Shown here: in pieces, positions 40,840 to 49,784 of the stretch
How the letters are laid out: each line of letters opens with the position of its first letter
How positions within the stretch are numbered: the first letter of the stretch is position 1
DNA from: Phycisphaerales bacterium
Lineage (GTDB): Bacteria > Planctomycetota > Phycisphaerae > Phycisphaerales > SM1A02
DNA: 64,000 nt
Direction of reading: 5' to 3'
Assembly: GCA_022447205.1 (NCBI GenBank)
Contig: JAKVBQ010000005.1
Coordinates: forward strand, 82,357-146,356
Notes under the pieces: generated by a model
What the model was told of the DNA's origin: nothing
The model's database searches: none
Seen by the model: only the letters and a program-made list of their open reading frames with translations
Program-made: the position numbers and the translations under genes

Positions 40840-42450
40840 ATGACCAAGCAGATGAAGTTTGAATCCGCCGCGCACGCAGAGCTCCTGGACGGGATCCAGC
40901 AGCTTGCCGACGCGGTTTCGGTGACCATGGGCCCCTCGGGCCACAACGTGGTCATGGACAAGTCCTACGGAGGCCCCGCCGTCAGCAAGGACGGCGTGAG
41001 CGTCGCCAAGGAGATCGATCTCCCCGGCAAGTTCCAGAACATGGGCGCGAAGATGGTGCAGCAGGTCGCCAAGAAGACCGCTGACAAGGCCGGCGACGGC
41101 ACCACCGCGGCCACGGTCCTGGCACGGAACATCTTCGAGGCAGGCCTGAAGCACGTCGCCACCGGAGCCAACGCCGTGGCGATCCAGCGCGGCATCAACG
41201 CCGCCGCGGCCGCCGCGGGCGACGCCATCAAGGCCACCGCCGTGAAGTGCAAGGGCAAGTCCGACCTCCAGAAGATCGCGACCGTCTCCGCCAACCATGA
41301 CACCGAGATCGGCTCGGTCATCGCGGAAGCGATCGACCAGGTCGGTGCGGAAGGCGTCGTCGAAGTCGAGGAGAGCAAGACCGCCGAGACCCATCTCGAC
41401 TACGTCGAGGGCATGTCCTTCGACAAGGGTTACCTCTCTCCGTACTTCATGACCGACCCGAAAAAGGCGGAATGCGTTCTCCAGAACCCGATGATCCTCA
41501 TTCACGAGAAGAAGATCTCCAACCTGGCGGACCTCCTCCCCCTCCTCAACAAGGTCGCGACCGCGGGAAGCCCCCTCCTGATCATCGCGGAGGAAGTGGA
41601 CAACGAGGCACTGGCCGCCCTGGTGGTCAACCGACTGCGCGGCGTGCTCGAGGTCTGTGCCGTCAAGGCACCTGGATTCGGTGATCGTCGCAAGGCGATG
41701 CTCGAGGACATCGCGGTCCTCACCGGAGGCACCTTCTTCTCCGAGGACATCGGTCGAAGCCTCGAGGACGTGGAGCTGAAGGAACTCGGCACCACACGGA
41801 AGGCCATCGTCACCAAGGACGACACCACGCTCGTCGAGGGTGCAGGCAAGAAGAAGGACATCACGTCCAGGGCCAACCAGATCCGGAACCTCTATGACAA
41901 CTCCACCTCGGAATACGATCGCGAGAAGCTCCAGGAGCGTCTCGCGAAGCTGACCGGCGGCGTCGCGATCATCTCGGTCGGAGCGCAGACCGAGACCGAG
42001 ATGAAGGAACGCAAGGACCGCGTCGACGACGCACTCCATGCGACCCGTGCCGCAGCCCAGGAAGGGTACGTTCCCGGCGGAGGCGTCGCCTTCCTGCGTG
42101 CGATCACCGCCGTCGAGGATGCTCGCAAGAAGGGCAAGGGCGACGAAAAGCTCGGCTACGACATCATCGCCGAGGCGATGCGCATGCCCACCTGGCAGAT
42201 CGCCAGCAACGCAGGCATCGACGGCGACCTCGTGGTCGAGAAGGTCTGCGAAGGCAAGGGTGGCTTCGGCTACAACGCCGCGAGCGACAAGTACGAGGAC
42301 CTCACCAAGGCGGGGATCATCGATCCCGCACTGGTCGCCACGGTCGCACTCGGAAACGCGGCCAGCGTCGCCGGCCTCATGCTCACCACGAACGTCGTGA
42401 TCACCGAGCTCGGTGATGATGACGACCCGATCGAGGGTGCGGTGAGCTGA
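40840..42450 (+). CDS. Chaperonin GroEL, copy 2
   Basis: A 536-residue chaperonin. ATPase motifs G-D-G-T-T-A-A-T-V-L and V-D-D-A-L-H-A-T are intact. Unlike copy 1, it keeps the substrate-binding residues Tyr199, Tyr203, Leu234 and Leu237 (E. coli numbering), but it has no G-G-M tail, ending in an acidic D-D-D-D-P-I-E-G-A-V-S. It follows groES by 28 bases, and a strong terminator follows it. The Shine-Dalgarno GGAG is 9 bases before the start. Confidence 0.93.
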   Translation: MTKQMKFESAAHAELLDGIQQLADAVSVTMGPSGHNVVMDKSYGGPAVSKDGVSVAKEIDLPGKFQNMGAKMVQQVAKKTADKAGDGTTAATVLARNIFEAGLKHVATGANAVAIQRGINAAAAAAGDAIKATAVKCKGKSDLQKIATVSANHDTEIGSVIAEAIDQVGAEGVVEVEESKTAETHLDYVEGMSFDKGYLSPYFMTDPKKAECVLQNPMILIHEKKISNLADLLPLLNKVATAGSPLLIIAEEVDNEALAALVVNRLRGVLEVCAVKAPGFGDRRKAMLEDIAVLTGGTFFSEDIGRSLEDVELKELGTTRKAIVTKDDTTLVEGAGKKKDITSRANQIRNLYDNSTSEYDREKLQERLAKLTGGVAIISVGAQTETEMKERKDRVDDALHATRAAAQEGYVPGGGVAFLRAITAVEDARKKGKGDEKLGYDIIAEAMRMPTWQIASNAGIDGDLVVEKVCEGKGGFGYNAASDKYEDLTKAGIIDPALVATVALGNAASVAGLMLTTNVVITELGDDDDPIEGAVS

Positions 42451-42465
42451 TCAATCGTGACCACC

Positions 42466-42498
42466 ACGACGGGGGGCCTGCGACAGGCCCCCCGTCGT
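42466..42498 (+). terminator. Strong intrinsic terminator after groEL2
   Basis: A perfect 15-base stem with a three-base CGA loop (ACGACGGGGGGCCTG and its complement), followed by a short C/T-rich stretch. It lies 15 bases after the groEL2 stop and 31 bases before dnaJ. Confidence 0.85.
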
Positions 42499-42529
42499 CT
42501 TCCCCTCACGGGGTCTGGAAGCACGAAGC

Positions 42530-43678
42530 ATGCCAACAGTTCGATGCTACTACGAGATACTCTCGGTCGAACGCACCGCCTCCGGCGATGAAATCAAGCG
42601 TGCCTATCGACGGCTCGCGATGAAGTACCACCCCGATCGAAACCCGGACAACCCGGAGGCCGAGTCGTCCTTCAAGGAGGCGACCTCGGCATACGAGGTG
42701 CTCTCGGATCCGGACAAGCGTTCCCGATACGACCAGTACGGTCATGCCGGTCTTCGCGGCACTCCGGGACATGACTTCCGGAGCATGCATGTCGACGACA
42801 TCTTCTCGATGTTCCAGGACATCTTCTCAGGCGGCGGCATGGGCGGCGGCTCCGGCCGGCAACCACGAGGACGCGCCCGGGGGTACGACCTCGAGACGGA
42901 GGTCGAGATCACCCTCGAGGAGGTTCTCGAAGGCACGACAAGGGAAGTCAGCTTCAAGCGCCTCGACGTCTGCAACACCTGCTCTGGAACCGGCGGAAAG
43001 CCCGGGATCGAACCCGCGAAGTGCCCGACCTGCGGTGGCGAAGGCCAGGTCCAGCAGGCCGGCTTCGGCGGCATGTTCCGGATGGTCACGGTCTGCCCGA
43101 ACTGCAAGGGCCGTGGCAAGGTCGTCGTCGAGAAATGCAGCGACTGCCGCGGTGCAGGACGCGTCTCACTCTCTCGAACCCTGGAGGTCCAGATCCCCAA
43201 GGGGATCAGGGACGGCCAGATCGTCAGGGTGCAGGGAGAAGGCGAGCCACCGGCCCAGGAACAGAGCATCGACGGCTCCGGCACCAAGGGCGACCTCCAC
43301 GTGGTCGTTCGGGTGCAGGGACACGACCTGTTCGAACGCGAGGGCGACGACCTGATCTGGGTTCAGCCGATCGCATTCGCCCAGGCCGCACTCGGCGCGG
43401 AGATCGAACTCCGAACCATCGACGGGACCACGACCCTCGAACTGGAACCGGGCACCCAGCACGGCTCGATCTGCAGGATCGAGGGCGAGGGACTCCCGAA
43501 CCTGCGGACCCGCAGGCGAGGCGACCTCGTCGTCATCATCCAGCTGGTGGTGCCGAAGTCACTGGACGAGAAGCAGAGGAAGATCCTCGAGGAGTACGCG
43601 GATCTCGAGGAAATCCCGGTGAGCCACCCCGAACCCACGTTCTGGAGCAGGCTCAAGGACAAGATGACCGGCGGATGA
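42530..43678 (+). CDS. dnaJ: Chaperone DnaJ
   Basis: A 382-residue type I Hsp40. The J-domain HPD motif is in M-K-Y-H-P-D-R-N (~34). A short G/R-rich linker follows. Four zinc-finger repeats are visible: [32 protein letters not shown]. The C-terminal peptide-binding domain is complete. It precedes grpE by 22 bases, and dnaK is not in this window. Confidence 0.95.
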   Translation: MPTVRCYYEILSVERTASGDEIKRAYRRLAMKYHPDRNPDNPEAESSFKEATSAYEVLSDPDKRSRYDQYGHAGLRGTPGHDFRSMHVDDIFSMFQDIFSGGGMGGGSGRQPRGRARGYDLETEVEITLEEVLEGTTREVSFKRLDVCNTCSGTGGKPGIEPAKCPTCGGEGQVQQAGFGGMFRMVTVCPNCKGRGKVVVEKCSDCRGAGRVSLSRTLEVQIPKGIRDGQIVRVQGEGEPPAQEQSIDGSGTKGDLHVVVRVQGHDLFEREGDDLIWVQPIAFAQAALGAEIELRTIDGTTTLELEPGTQHGSICRIEGEGLPNLRTRRRGDLVVIIQLVVPKSLDEKQRKILEEYADLEEIPVSHPEPTFWSRLKDKMTGG

Positions 43679-43700
43679 TCGCCGATGGAAGGATCGCGAC

Positions 43701-44249
43701 ATGGAGTCGCATGAGGAAAGTGCAATGACCGACCAGCCCGAATCAACAGAGGAGGAGCAGGTCCTGGAGATGTCCGAAGAGGTCGCCGAGATCGTCGAAT
43801 CCCTGCAGAAGGAACGTGACGACGCGATCGAAGCACGGACTCGGGCCCTTGCCGACTACCAGAACTTCCAGCGAAGAGCCCGGGAGAACGAAGCCAGGGA
43901 ACGTGAGCTGGGTGTCGCTGAAGTGGCCAGATCCCTGATACCGGTGCTCGACCAGTTCGAGCTCGCACTGGGACAGGACGCCGGCGAGACGACGACCGAT
44001 TCTCTCATGAAGGGAATCGAGATCGTCCGGGATGAACTCAACCGTGCGCTCAACAAGACGGGAGTCACCCAGATCACACCCGAGATCGGGGATCTCTTCG
44101 ATCCCAACCTGCACGAAGCGATGCTCCAGCAACCTGCGGAGGGCGTGGAACCGGGACATGTGAGCATGCTCGTCCAGTGCGGGTGGGCACTGAAGAACCA
44201 GATCCTGCGCCCCGCGAAGGTTGCCATCGCCCCCGGCGATGAAGACTGA
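43701..44249 (+). CDS. grpE: GrpE nucleotide exchange factor
   Basis: A 182-residue DnaK co-factor with an acidic N-terminus, a long coiled coil (~25-80) and the C-terminal beta-wing (N-P-x-x-H-E-A-M-L and P-A-K-V-A-I-A). The start at 43701 has GGAAGG about 8 bases upstream. The ATG at 43725 also has GAGGA about 7 bases upstream and may be used. It sits between dnaJ and the fmdB-like gene on the same strand. Confidence 0.93.
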   Translation: MESHEESAMTDQPESTEEEQVLEMSEEVAEIVESLQKERDDAIEARTRALADYQNFQRRARENEARERELGVAEVARSLIPVLDQFELALGQDAGETTTDSLMKGIEIVRDELNRALNKTGVTQITPEIGDLFDPNLHEAMLQQPAEGVEPGHVSMLVQCGWALKNQILRPAKVAIAPGDED

Positions 44250-44290
44250 GTCGACGAGCGGCGCAGGGAACCACAGGAAGGACCGAACAC

Positions 44291-44653
44291 ATGCCGACCT
44301 ACGAGTATGAATGCTCCAACTGCGAGCATGCGTTCGAACTCTTCCAGCAGATGAGTGACTCCGTGAAGCGGAAGTGCCCCGAGTGCGGCAAGCTCTCGCT
44401 CAAGAGGCTCATCGGAACCGGGGCGGGGGTCATCTTCAAGGGCGGCGGTTTCTACGAGACCGACTACCGGAGCGATTCCTACAAGAAGGCGGCGGATGCG
44501 GACAAGCAGGCGGCCAAGAAGCCCGATTCCGGGAGCACCGGCGGCGGCAAGGAGTCGAAGAAGCCGGAAACCCCGAGCAAGGGCAAGAGCGATTCCGGCA
44601 AGAAGCCGGAAGGCAGCAAGTCCAAGGGTGGCAGCAAGAAGAAGTCAGACTGA
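44291..44653 (+). CDS. FmdB-type zinc-ribbon protein with long Lys/Ser tail
   Basis: A 120-residue protein. The N-terminal 45 residues are the FmdB putative regulatory ribbon (Y-E-Y-E-C-S-N-C, C-P-E-C-G). The rest, about 65 residues, is low-complexity, rich in Lys, Ser, Gly and Pro. FmdB-type proteins are of unknown biochemistry, often annotated as regulators. AGGAAGG precedes the start. It is in the chaperone gene run, 41 bases after grpE. Confidence 0.8.
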   Translation: MPTYEYECSNCEHAFELFQQMSDSVKRKCPECGKLSLKRLIGTGAGVIFKGGGFYETDYRSDSYKKAADADKQAAKKPDSGSTGGGKESKKPETPSKGKSDSGKKPEGSKSKGGSKKKSD

Positions 44654-44727
44654 TCACCCGTCGGCAGGCGGGCGCAAGACAGGGCATCGCTCCTGATCGG
44701 ACGAACTCGACCGGGGAACGGATCGTC

Positions 44728-44750
44728 GAACACGAATTGAATTCGTGCTC
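44728..44750 (+). promoter_or_regulatory. 23-base imperfect palindrome overlapping the rnr promoter
   Basis: Arms GAACACGAATT and AATTCGTGCTC flank a single G; one of the 11 arm pairs mismatches. It lies 26 bases before the rnr start and covers where a -35 would be for the TAGGAT at 44764. This is a good candidate operator for a dimeric regulator. Confidence 0.45.
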
Positions 44751-44763
44751 CGAGACACCCGGA

Positions 44764-44769
44764 TAGGAT
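44764..44769 (+). promoter_or_regulatory. TAGGAT -10-like element before rnr
   Basis: TAGGAT ends six bases before the ATG at 44776. Either it is a -10 of a leaderless promoter, or its AGGA serves as Shine-Dalgarno at seven-base spacing. Confidence 0.35.
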
Positions 44770-44775
44770 GAACTC

Positions 44776-47196
44776 ATGGCGAACCGTTACACCCAGCGCA
44801 TCCTGAACCACATGGCCAACCAGCAGTATCGACCGGTGGATGCGCACGAGCTTTCCCGCCAGCTGCGGGTCCCACCCGAGCTGAAGGAGGAGTTCGTCGC
44901 GGAACTCGGTGCTCTCCTGAACGAGGAGCAGATCGTCGTCGGAAGCGGTGACCGGATCCAGCTTCCGACGTACCCCTCGGAGGTGGAAGGTCGGATCAAG
45001 GTGACTGCAAAGGGGTTCGGATTCCTCATCACGGACAGTCCGTACCGCGAGGGAGATCTCTACATCCCCGCGAATGCGACCATGGACGCCATCACCGGCG
45101 ACCGGGTCCGCGCCGTGGTGATGCGCAAGGGACGAGGCAACCACCGTGGCTCCGGAACGGCCGAAGGTCGACTTTCGGGGAGGATCGTGAAGGTTCTCGA
45201 GCGGAAGAAGACCCGGTTCTCGGGCACGGTCTCCAGAAAACGAGGGTCTTGGTTCGTCATCCCGGATGGCAAGGCGTTGCGTGAGCCCATACTGGTCAGG
45301 GATGCTGGCGCGAAGGATGTGAAGGAAGGCGACAAGGTCGTTCTCGACATCGTCCACTACCCCAGCGACCGGGAAGTCGCGGAAGGCGTGATCACCGAGG
45401 TCCTCGGAGAGTCGGGGCACCCCGATGTCGAGACCAGTGCGGTGATCGCGAACTTCGGACTTGCCACGGAGTTTTCCGATGAAGTCGTCACGGAAGCCCG
45501 GGAGGCCGCCGCACGGTTCGACAAGGAGTCCTCGGAGGGCCCATGGCCGGACCGCCTCGACCTGACGGATGTGCTGACGATCACGATCGATCCGCCTGAT
45601 GCCAAGGACTTCGACGATGCGATCACCCTCCAGTACGACGAGGCGAGCGACGAATACGAACTGGGCGTCCACATCGCGGATGTCGCCAACTTCGTCCCCT
45701 CGGGAGGACCGCTCGACAAGGAGGCGACCAGACGGGGCAATTCGACCTACCTCCCCCGGCGTGTCCTGCCCATGCTGCCCGAACTGCTCTCGAACGGTGT
45801 CTGCTCCCTCCAGGAAGGGGTCAACCGCTTCGTGAAGAGCGCCTTCATCCGCTACGACGGACGCGGCAGGGTGATGGGGCACCGATACCACCGATCGGTG
45901 ATCCGTTCCGACAAGCGACTGACCTATCTCGAGGCGCAGGCACTCATCGACGGGGACGAAAACGAGGCGAGGAAACACGCCAGGGCCGAACCCACCTACA
46001 CGGACGAACTCATCGCCTGCCTGCGCGAATGCAACAAGCTCGCGCGGATCGTCAGGAAGAGAAGATTCAAGGCGGGCATGCTCAGGCTCGAACTTCCGGA
46101 CTCGGAACTGGTCTTCGACGAGAACGGCAAGGTCACGGACGCGGTGCCCGAGGATGACGCCTTCACCCACACCATCATCGAGATGTTCATGGTCGCGGCC
46201 AACGAGGCCGTGGCCTGGTTGTTCTCCGGCCTGGAGACGCCTCTGCTTCGTCGCATCCATCCGGATCCGGACCTGACGCACGTCGATGAATTGAGGGAGT
46301 TCGCACGGCTCGTCGGTTTCCGTCTCCCGCAGGCACCGGATCGATCCGATGTCCAGTCACTCATCGACGTCTCGACGGGCACCCCGTACGAGAGAGCTGT
46401 GCACTTCTCCGTCCTGAAGACCTTCACGAAGGCCTGCTACAGCCCTGCACTCATCGGGCACTTCGCCCTGGCGAGCGAACAGTACGCACACTTCACGAGT
46501 CCGATCCGCCGGTATCCGGATCTCACCGTGCACCGGGCACTGGATGCGTATCTCGACCTGACGGAGAACGGAAGCAGGGTGCCGGGCGGCAAGGCGAGAA
46601 GAAAGCTGACCGACTCCCTCTCGCACGACGAGCGCTGCCTGGACGAGGGGACGCTCCTCGAGGTGGGAAGGCACTGTTCGGAAACGGAAGTGAACTCCGA
46701 ACAGGCGGAACGAAGCCTGCGGACATTCCTCGTGATGCAGTTCCTCGACGAGCAGGAACCGGGCGAGACCTTCACGGGAATCGTGACGGGAGTGACCTCG
46801 GGAGGCGCACTCTTCGTGACCCTCGACAGGTACCTCGTGGACGGGATGGTCACACCGGAACACATGCCGGGCAAGGATGATCCGGGCATGCACTGGCAGA
46901 TCGATCGACTGAGCGGTCGACTCGTCGCGAATCGAAGCGGGGCATCGATCGGGATCGGCGACAAGGTCGTGGTTCAGGTGATCAGCATCGACCTGGCAGC
47001 ACGCGAGATGAACCTCGACGTGGTCTCCTACACGACGAACGCCCTTGCATCGGGGGGGCTGGAGGCACGCGCCAAGGAGCGTCGGGCCCAGGACGATTCA
47101 TCGCAGAGGGGCCGCAGGAAGGGCCGGAACAAGGGCCGGGACAAGGGCAAGCGCAAGGGCTACAAGATGGGACGCCGTGGCAAGCGCAGCCTCTGA
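44776..47196 (+). CDS. rnr: Ribonuclease R
   Basis: An 806-residue processive 3'-5' exoribonuclease of the RNB family, which degrades structured RNA. It shows an N-terminal winged-helix-like region (1-65), cold-shock domains (70-210), the RNB catalytic core with D-P-P-D-A-K-D-F-D-D-A-I (~275), then an S1 domain (~650-735). The C-terminal tail is Lys/Arg-rich, as in RNase R. A strong terminator follows. Confidence 0.94.
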   Translation: MANRYTQRILNHMANQQYRPVDAHELSRQLRVPPELKEEFVAELGALLNEEQIVVGSGDRIQLPTYPSEVEGRIKVTAKGFGFLITDSPYREGDLYIPANATMDAITGDRVRAVVMRKGRGNHRGSGTAEGRLSGRIVKVLERKKTRFSGTVSRKRGSWFVIPDGKALREPILVRDAGAKDVKEGDKVVLDIVHYPSDREVAEGVITEVLGESGHPDVETSAVIANFGLATEFSDEVVTEAREAAARFDKESSEGPWPDRLDLTDVLTITIDPPDAKDFDDAITLQYDEASDEYELGVHIADVANFVPSGGPLDKEATRRGNSTYLPRRVLPMLPELLSNGVCSLQEGVNRFVKSAFIRYDGRGRVMGHRYHRSVIRSDKRLTYLEAQALIDGDENEARKHARAEPTYTDELIACLRECNKLARIVRKRRFKAGMLRLELPDSELVFDENGKVTDAVPEDDAFTHTIIEMFMVAANEAVAWLFSGLETPLLRRIHPDPDLTHVDELREFARLVGFRLPQAPDRSDVQSLIDVSTGTPYERAVHFSVLKTFTKACYSPALIGHFALASEQYAHFTSPIRRYPDLTVHRALDAYLDLTENGSRVPGGKARRKLTDSLSHDERCLDEGTLLEVGRHCSETEVNSEQAERSLRTFLVMQFLDEQEPGETFTGIVTGVTSGGALFVTLDRYLVDGMVTPEHMPGKDDPGMHWQIDRLSGRLVANRSGASIGIGDKVVVQVISIDLAAREMNLDVVSYTTNALASGGLEARAKERRAQDDSSQRGRRKGRNKGRDKGKRKGYKMGRRGKRSL

Positions 47197-47223
47197 CCCA
47201 CGCATCACTCCATGAATGAAGAA

Positions 47224-47253
47224 GCGGGACCCGACCTGTCGGTCGGGTCCCGC
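47224..47253 (+). terminator. Strong terminator after rnr
   Basis: A perfect 13-base stem (GCGGGACCCGACC and complement) with a TGTC loop, 27 bases after the rnr stop. Confidence 0.85.
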
Positions 47254-47255
47254 AT

Positions 47256-47315
47256 TGCCTGAAGCGACGTTCTTGTGATCGGGGCCGGTCGATCGACGTC
47301 TCCATGCTTCAGGCA
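47256..47315. repeat. 10-base inverted repeat
   Basis: TGCCTGAAGC at 47256-47265 and GCTTCAGGCA at 47306-47315, 40 bases apart, just after the rnr terminator and before the small minus-strand gene. No function is recognised. Confidence 0.4.
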
Positions 47316-47348
47316 CCGTTTATGAGGAGGCTGCTGGTGGGGAGTCCT

Positions 47349-47519
47349 TCAATAGGACTTCAGCAGTGTTTCCTCCTCAGGGGACAGCCAGGCGGGGACG
47401 TAGCGAAGACTCTCGAAGAGTCCGGTGCGCAGGAAACGTGCGGCATCAAGGTCGCTTTCCTCGAGGCATGTCCGAATGTCGTTGATCAGGGTGCTGATGG
47501 TCTGGCTCGTGTCGTTCAT
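47349..47519 (-). CDS. Small (56 residue) protein gene
   Basis: A 56-residue open frame that an ORF finder with a 60-residue minimum would miss. It starts M-N-D-T-S-Q-T-I and ends L-L-K-S-Y. The middle has L-F-E-S-L-R-Y-V-P-A-W-L, amphipathic and acidic, with one Cys. TGAGGAG lies 10 bases before the ATG. The protein looks soluble. It is divergent from the FG-GAP gene, across 293 bases with no other gene. No homolog can be named from sequence alone. Confidence 0.5.
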   Translation of the reverse strand: MNDTSQTISTLINDIRTCLEESDLDAARFLRTGLFESLRYVPAWLSPEEETLLKSY

Positions 47520-47812
47520 GAATCAATCTCCTCACCGAAATTCCGCGTGACGCGGGCCGTTCTCTCAGGTGAAGAGAACTTTCCACATGAAAAACTATGA
47601 GCCGCACCGTGATGTGTGACACCTCCTCCTGAATCAGACCGCAGAACCCCCTGTAACAGAGCCGGAACCCCGATCCAGCGGTGAAATCACCTGCCCGGTC
47701 ATGTCGAAAAGAGCCCCGCGGTTTCGTGGGAACTGCCGAAGGGCCCTGATTCCGGCCGTAGGCTCCCACCGGATCGGCCGGTCAGGGGCAATCGATGCCA
47801 GGGAGGTGTGTC

Positions 47813-49081
47813 ATGCGGGGTCTCGTCCAGGGTCTGTCTTTCGTCATCGTCGGTGCCTGGGCACCGAGCGATGGTTGGTCGGGACCCCCTCCAGAGATCA
47901 TTCGGGAGTGGGTTGCACCAGGCGGGGAACTCGACCGGCAATTCGGGTATTCCGTCGCGATGTGGGATGGTGTGGCCGCCATTGCGAATGACCGAAGCGA
48001 CGATGGTTCGGTTCGCCAGGGTTCGATCCATCTCGGCCCCCTGGGAAGACCGGCTGGAGACCTGCAGTTGCTTCAGGCCCCGGATCGGAAGTGGCCGGAT
48101 CGGTTCGGGGCGGCCATGGTGTTCTCGGATGGCAGGTTGCTGGTTGGCGCACCGCATGATGCGGAGCACGGCTGGGATGCCGGAGCGGTCTGGCTCTTCG
48201 AAGAGAAGTCGACGAGGTGGAGGCTTGCGGACCGGCTTCGACCTGATCGATTCGAACCCGGGGCACGGTTCGGGGCCTCGCTGGCCTTCGAAGGAACTCG
48301 AGCCCTCGTCGGGGCGCCAAGGACCGATGCCGGCACGCTGGACGGAGGCGCGGTTCATGTCTTCGAGGAGACCCTCGGCACCTGGCACGAACTGACCCGT
48401 CTGGTGGCGCCCGACCGTTCCGATGCGGACTTCTTCGGCGACGCAGTCGCCATGACTGGTGATCTCATCGCAGTCGGCGCATGGGGTGATGACGATCGTG
48501 GCGAGAAGTCGGGAAGCGTGTGGCTCTTCGGACGACGGCAAGATGCGTGGGTGGCGATCGCCAAGCTCGTTCCCGACGACGGCAAGGCACGAGATCGCTT
48601 TGGCTGGCAGGTCGCCATCGCAGGGAGCCAGCTGCTGGTGTCCGCATGCGGCGAAGATGATGCCATGGGATGCATTCATGTCTACGAACCCGAGGGCGAA
48701 GGATGGCGACTCGTCCAGGAGCTTCGGGATCCGGAGGGCATGGCGGACGATTGGTTCGGCTTCTCGCTCGCGGTTCGCGGAGATCTGCTGATCGTGGGTG
48801 CACCCAGCGCGTCGGGGACCACCCAGTGGGAGGGCAGGACCCTGATCTACCGACGCAGGGCAGGCCGCTGGTCACTGCTCGGTGCCACGAGCAGTGGAAC
48901 CGGAAAGGAACAGCCGGTGCAGTTCGGGTGGTCGGTCGCCACCGACGGCACGCTCTGCATGGCCGGACGGATCGATGATGCGGACGGCCCGAGCGAAGCC
49001 GGTCGAGCCTGGTTGATCGCACCGAATGACGTGGGGAATCCTTCGGATCGCCTGGATGAACCGATGATCAGGGAGCCGTGA
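47813..49081 (+). CDS. FG-GAP repeat (integrin-like beta-propeller) exported protein
   Basis: A 422-residue protein with a signal peptide and about seven FG-GAP-type repeats of 45-55 residues. Each has an F-G-x-x-V/L-A start and a V-G-A-P/W end (e.g. D-R-F-G-A-A, L-L-V-G-A-P-H-D-A). They form a beta-propeller typical of extracellular or periplasmic binding proteins. The start at 47813 has GGAGG 7 bases upstream. It overlaps the convergent gene by 14 bases. Confidence 0.8.
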   Translation: MRGLVQGLSFVIVGAWAPSDGWSGPPPEIIREWVAPGGELDRQFGYSVAMWDGVAAIANDRSDDGSVRQGSIHLGPLGRPAGDLQLLQAPDRKWPDRFGAAMVFSDGRLLVGAPHDAEHGWDAGAVWLFEEKSTRWRLADRLRPDRFEPGARFGASLAFEGTRALVGAPRTDAGTLDGGAVHVFEETLGTWHELTRLVAPDRSDADFFGDAVAMTGDLIAVGAWGDDDRGEKSGSVWLFGRRQDAWVAIAKLVPDDGKARDRFGWQVAIAGSQLLVSACGEDDAMGCIHVYEPEGEGWRLVQELRDPEGMADDWFGFSLAVRGDLLIVGAPSASGTTQWEGRTLIYRRRAGRWSLLGATSSGTGKEQPVQFGWSVATDGTLCMAGRIDDADGPSEAGRAWLIAPNDVGNPSDRLDEPMIREP

Positions 49082-49775
49082 GGTGCTTGCGAAGATCGCG
49101 CATGAACAGGACGATCTGCCCCTGCTCTCGCGGGCTTGCAGTCGTCTCCACCTCGTTGGCCCAGAAATCCATGAAACGAACCGCGCTGGTACCGGTCAAG
49201 GCGGGAATGTCGCTTGATTCGACCTCGCGAGTCGAGTCCCGCTGCGCGCCCTCCTTCAGGTTCGCCACCCGTTCCTCGTCGGAGACACCATCGCGCTCAT
49301 CGCCTCGAACCATGCGTTCGCCGAAACGGGTCCATTTGGACAGCCAGGCATCGAGGAAGGCGGCACGCTCGCCAGCGGGGAGATTCACGTATTCCTCCGC
49401 ACCGGTCACGAGAATGTCCTTGGCAAGCGTCCTTGCGTTGTCCGTCGCCTGCTCGCGAACCGGACCGGCAAGCCCGGCGAGGAAGGCCGCCATGGCCGCG
49501 GAATCCTGCTGGCTCATGCCCCGGAACCGATCGGAGAATTCGAGAAGAAAGGCCATGCGCTCCTCGAGGGGAAGCTGGCTGAAGTCATCCATCGAGAGGT
49601 AGCCGAGCACGTCCTCGACCGGTGAGTCGAAGATGCTCGGCGGCGGCTGGAGTCGACCGGCAAGCATCCACCACACCATCCCGATGAGGAGGAGCACTGC
49701 GAGAACACCACCACCGATCAGGACTTCCCGCCTGCGTTCCTCGAGCTGCATTCGGATGTCAGCGACATCGATCAT
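49068..49775 (-). CDS. One-TM protein of unknown function
   Basis: A 235-residue protein with an N-terminal cytoplasmic 17-residue charged segment, a TM helix (~18-40) and an acidic, helical extracytoplasmic domain. No domain is recognised. It lies 9 bases downstream of the prepilin-like gene in the same direction, suggesting an envelope or pseudopilus role by association only. Confidence 0.6.
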   Translation of the reverse strand: MIDVADIRMQLEERRREVLIGGGVLAVLLLIGMVWWMLAGRLQPPPSIFDSPVEDVLGYLSMDDFSQLPLEERMAFLLEFSDRFRGMSQQDSAAMAAFLAGLAGPVREQATDNARTLAKDILVTGAEEYVNLPAGERAAFLDAWLSKWTRFGERMVRGDERDGVSDEERVANLKEGAQRDSTREVESSDIPALTGTSAVRFMDFWANEVETTASPREQGQIVLFMRDLRKHLTAP

Positions 49776-49784
49776 CTCGTCAGA

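Noticed and set aside
44479..46281. 600-residue minus-strand open frame
   Set aside because: Antisense to rnr and the end of the FmdB-like gene; no domain.
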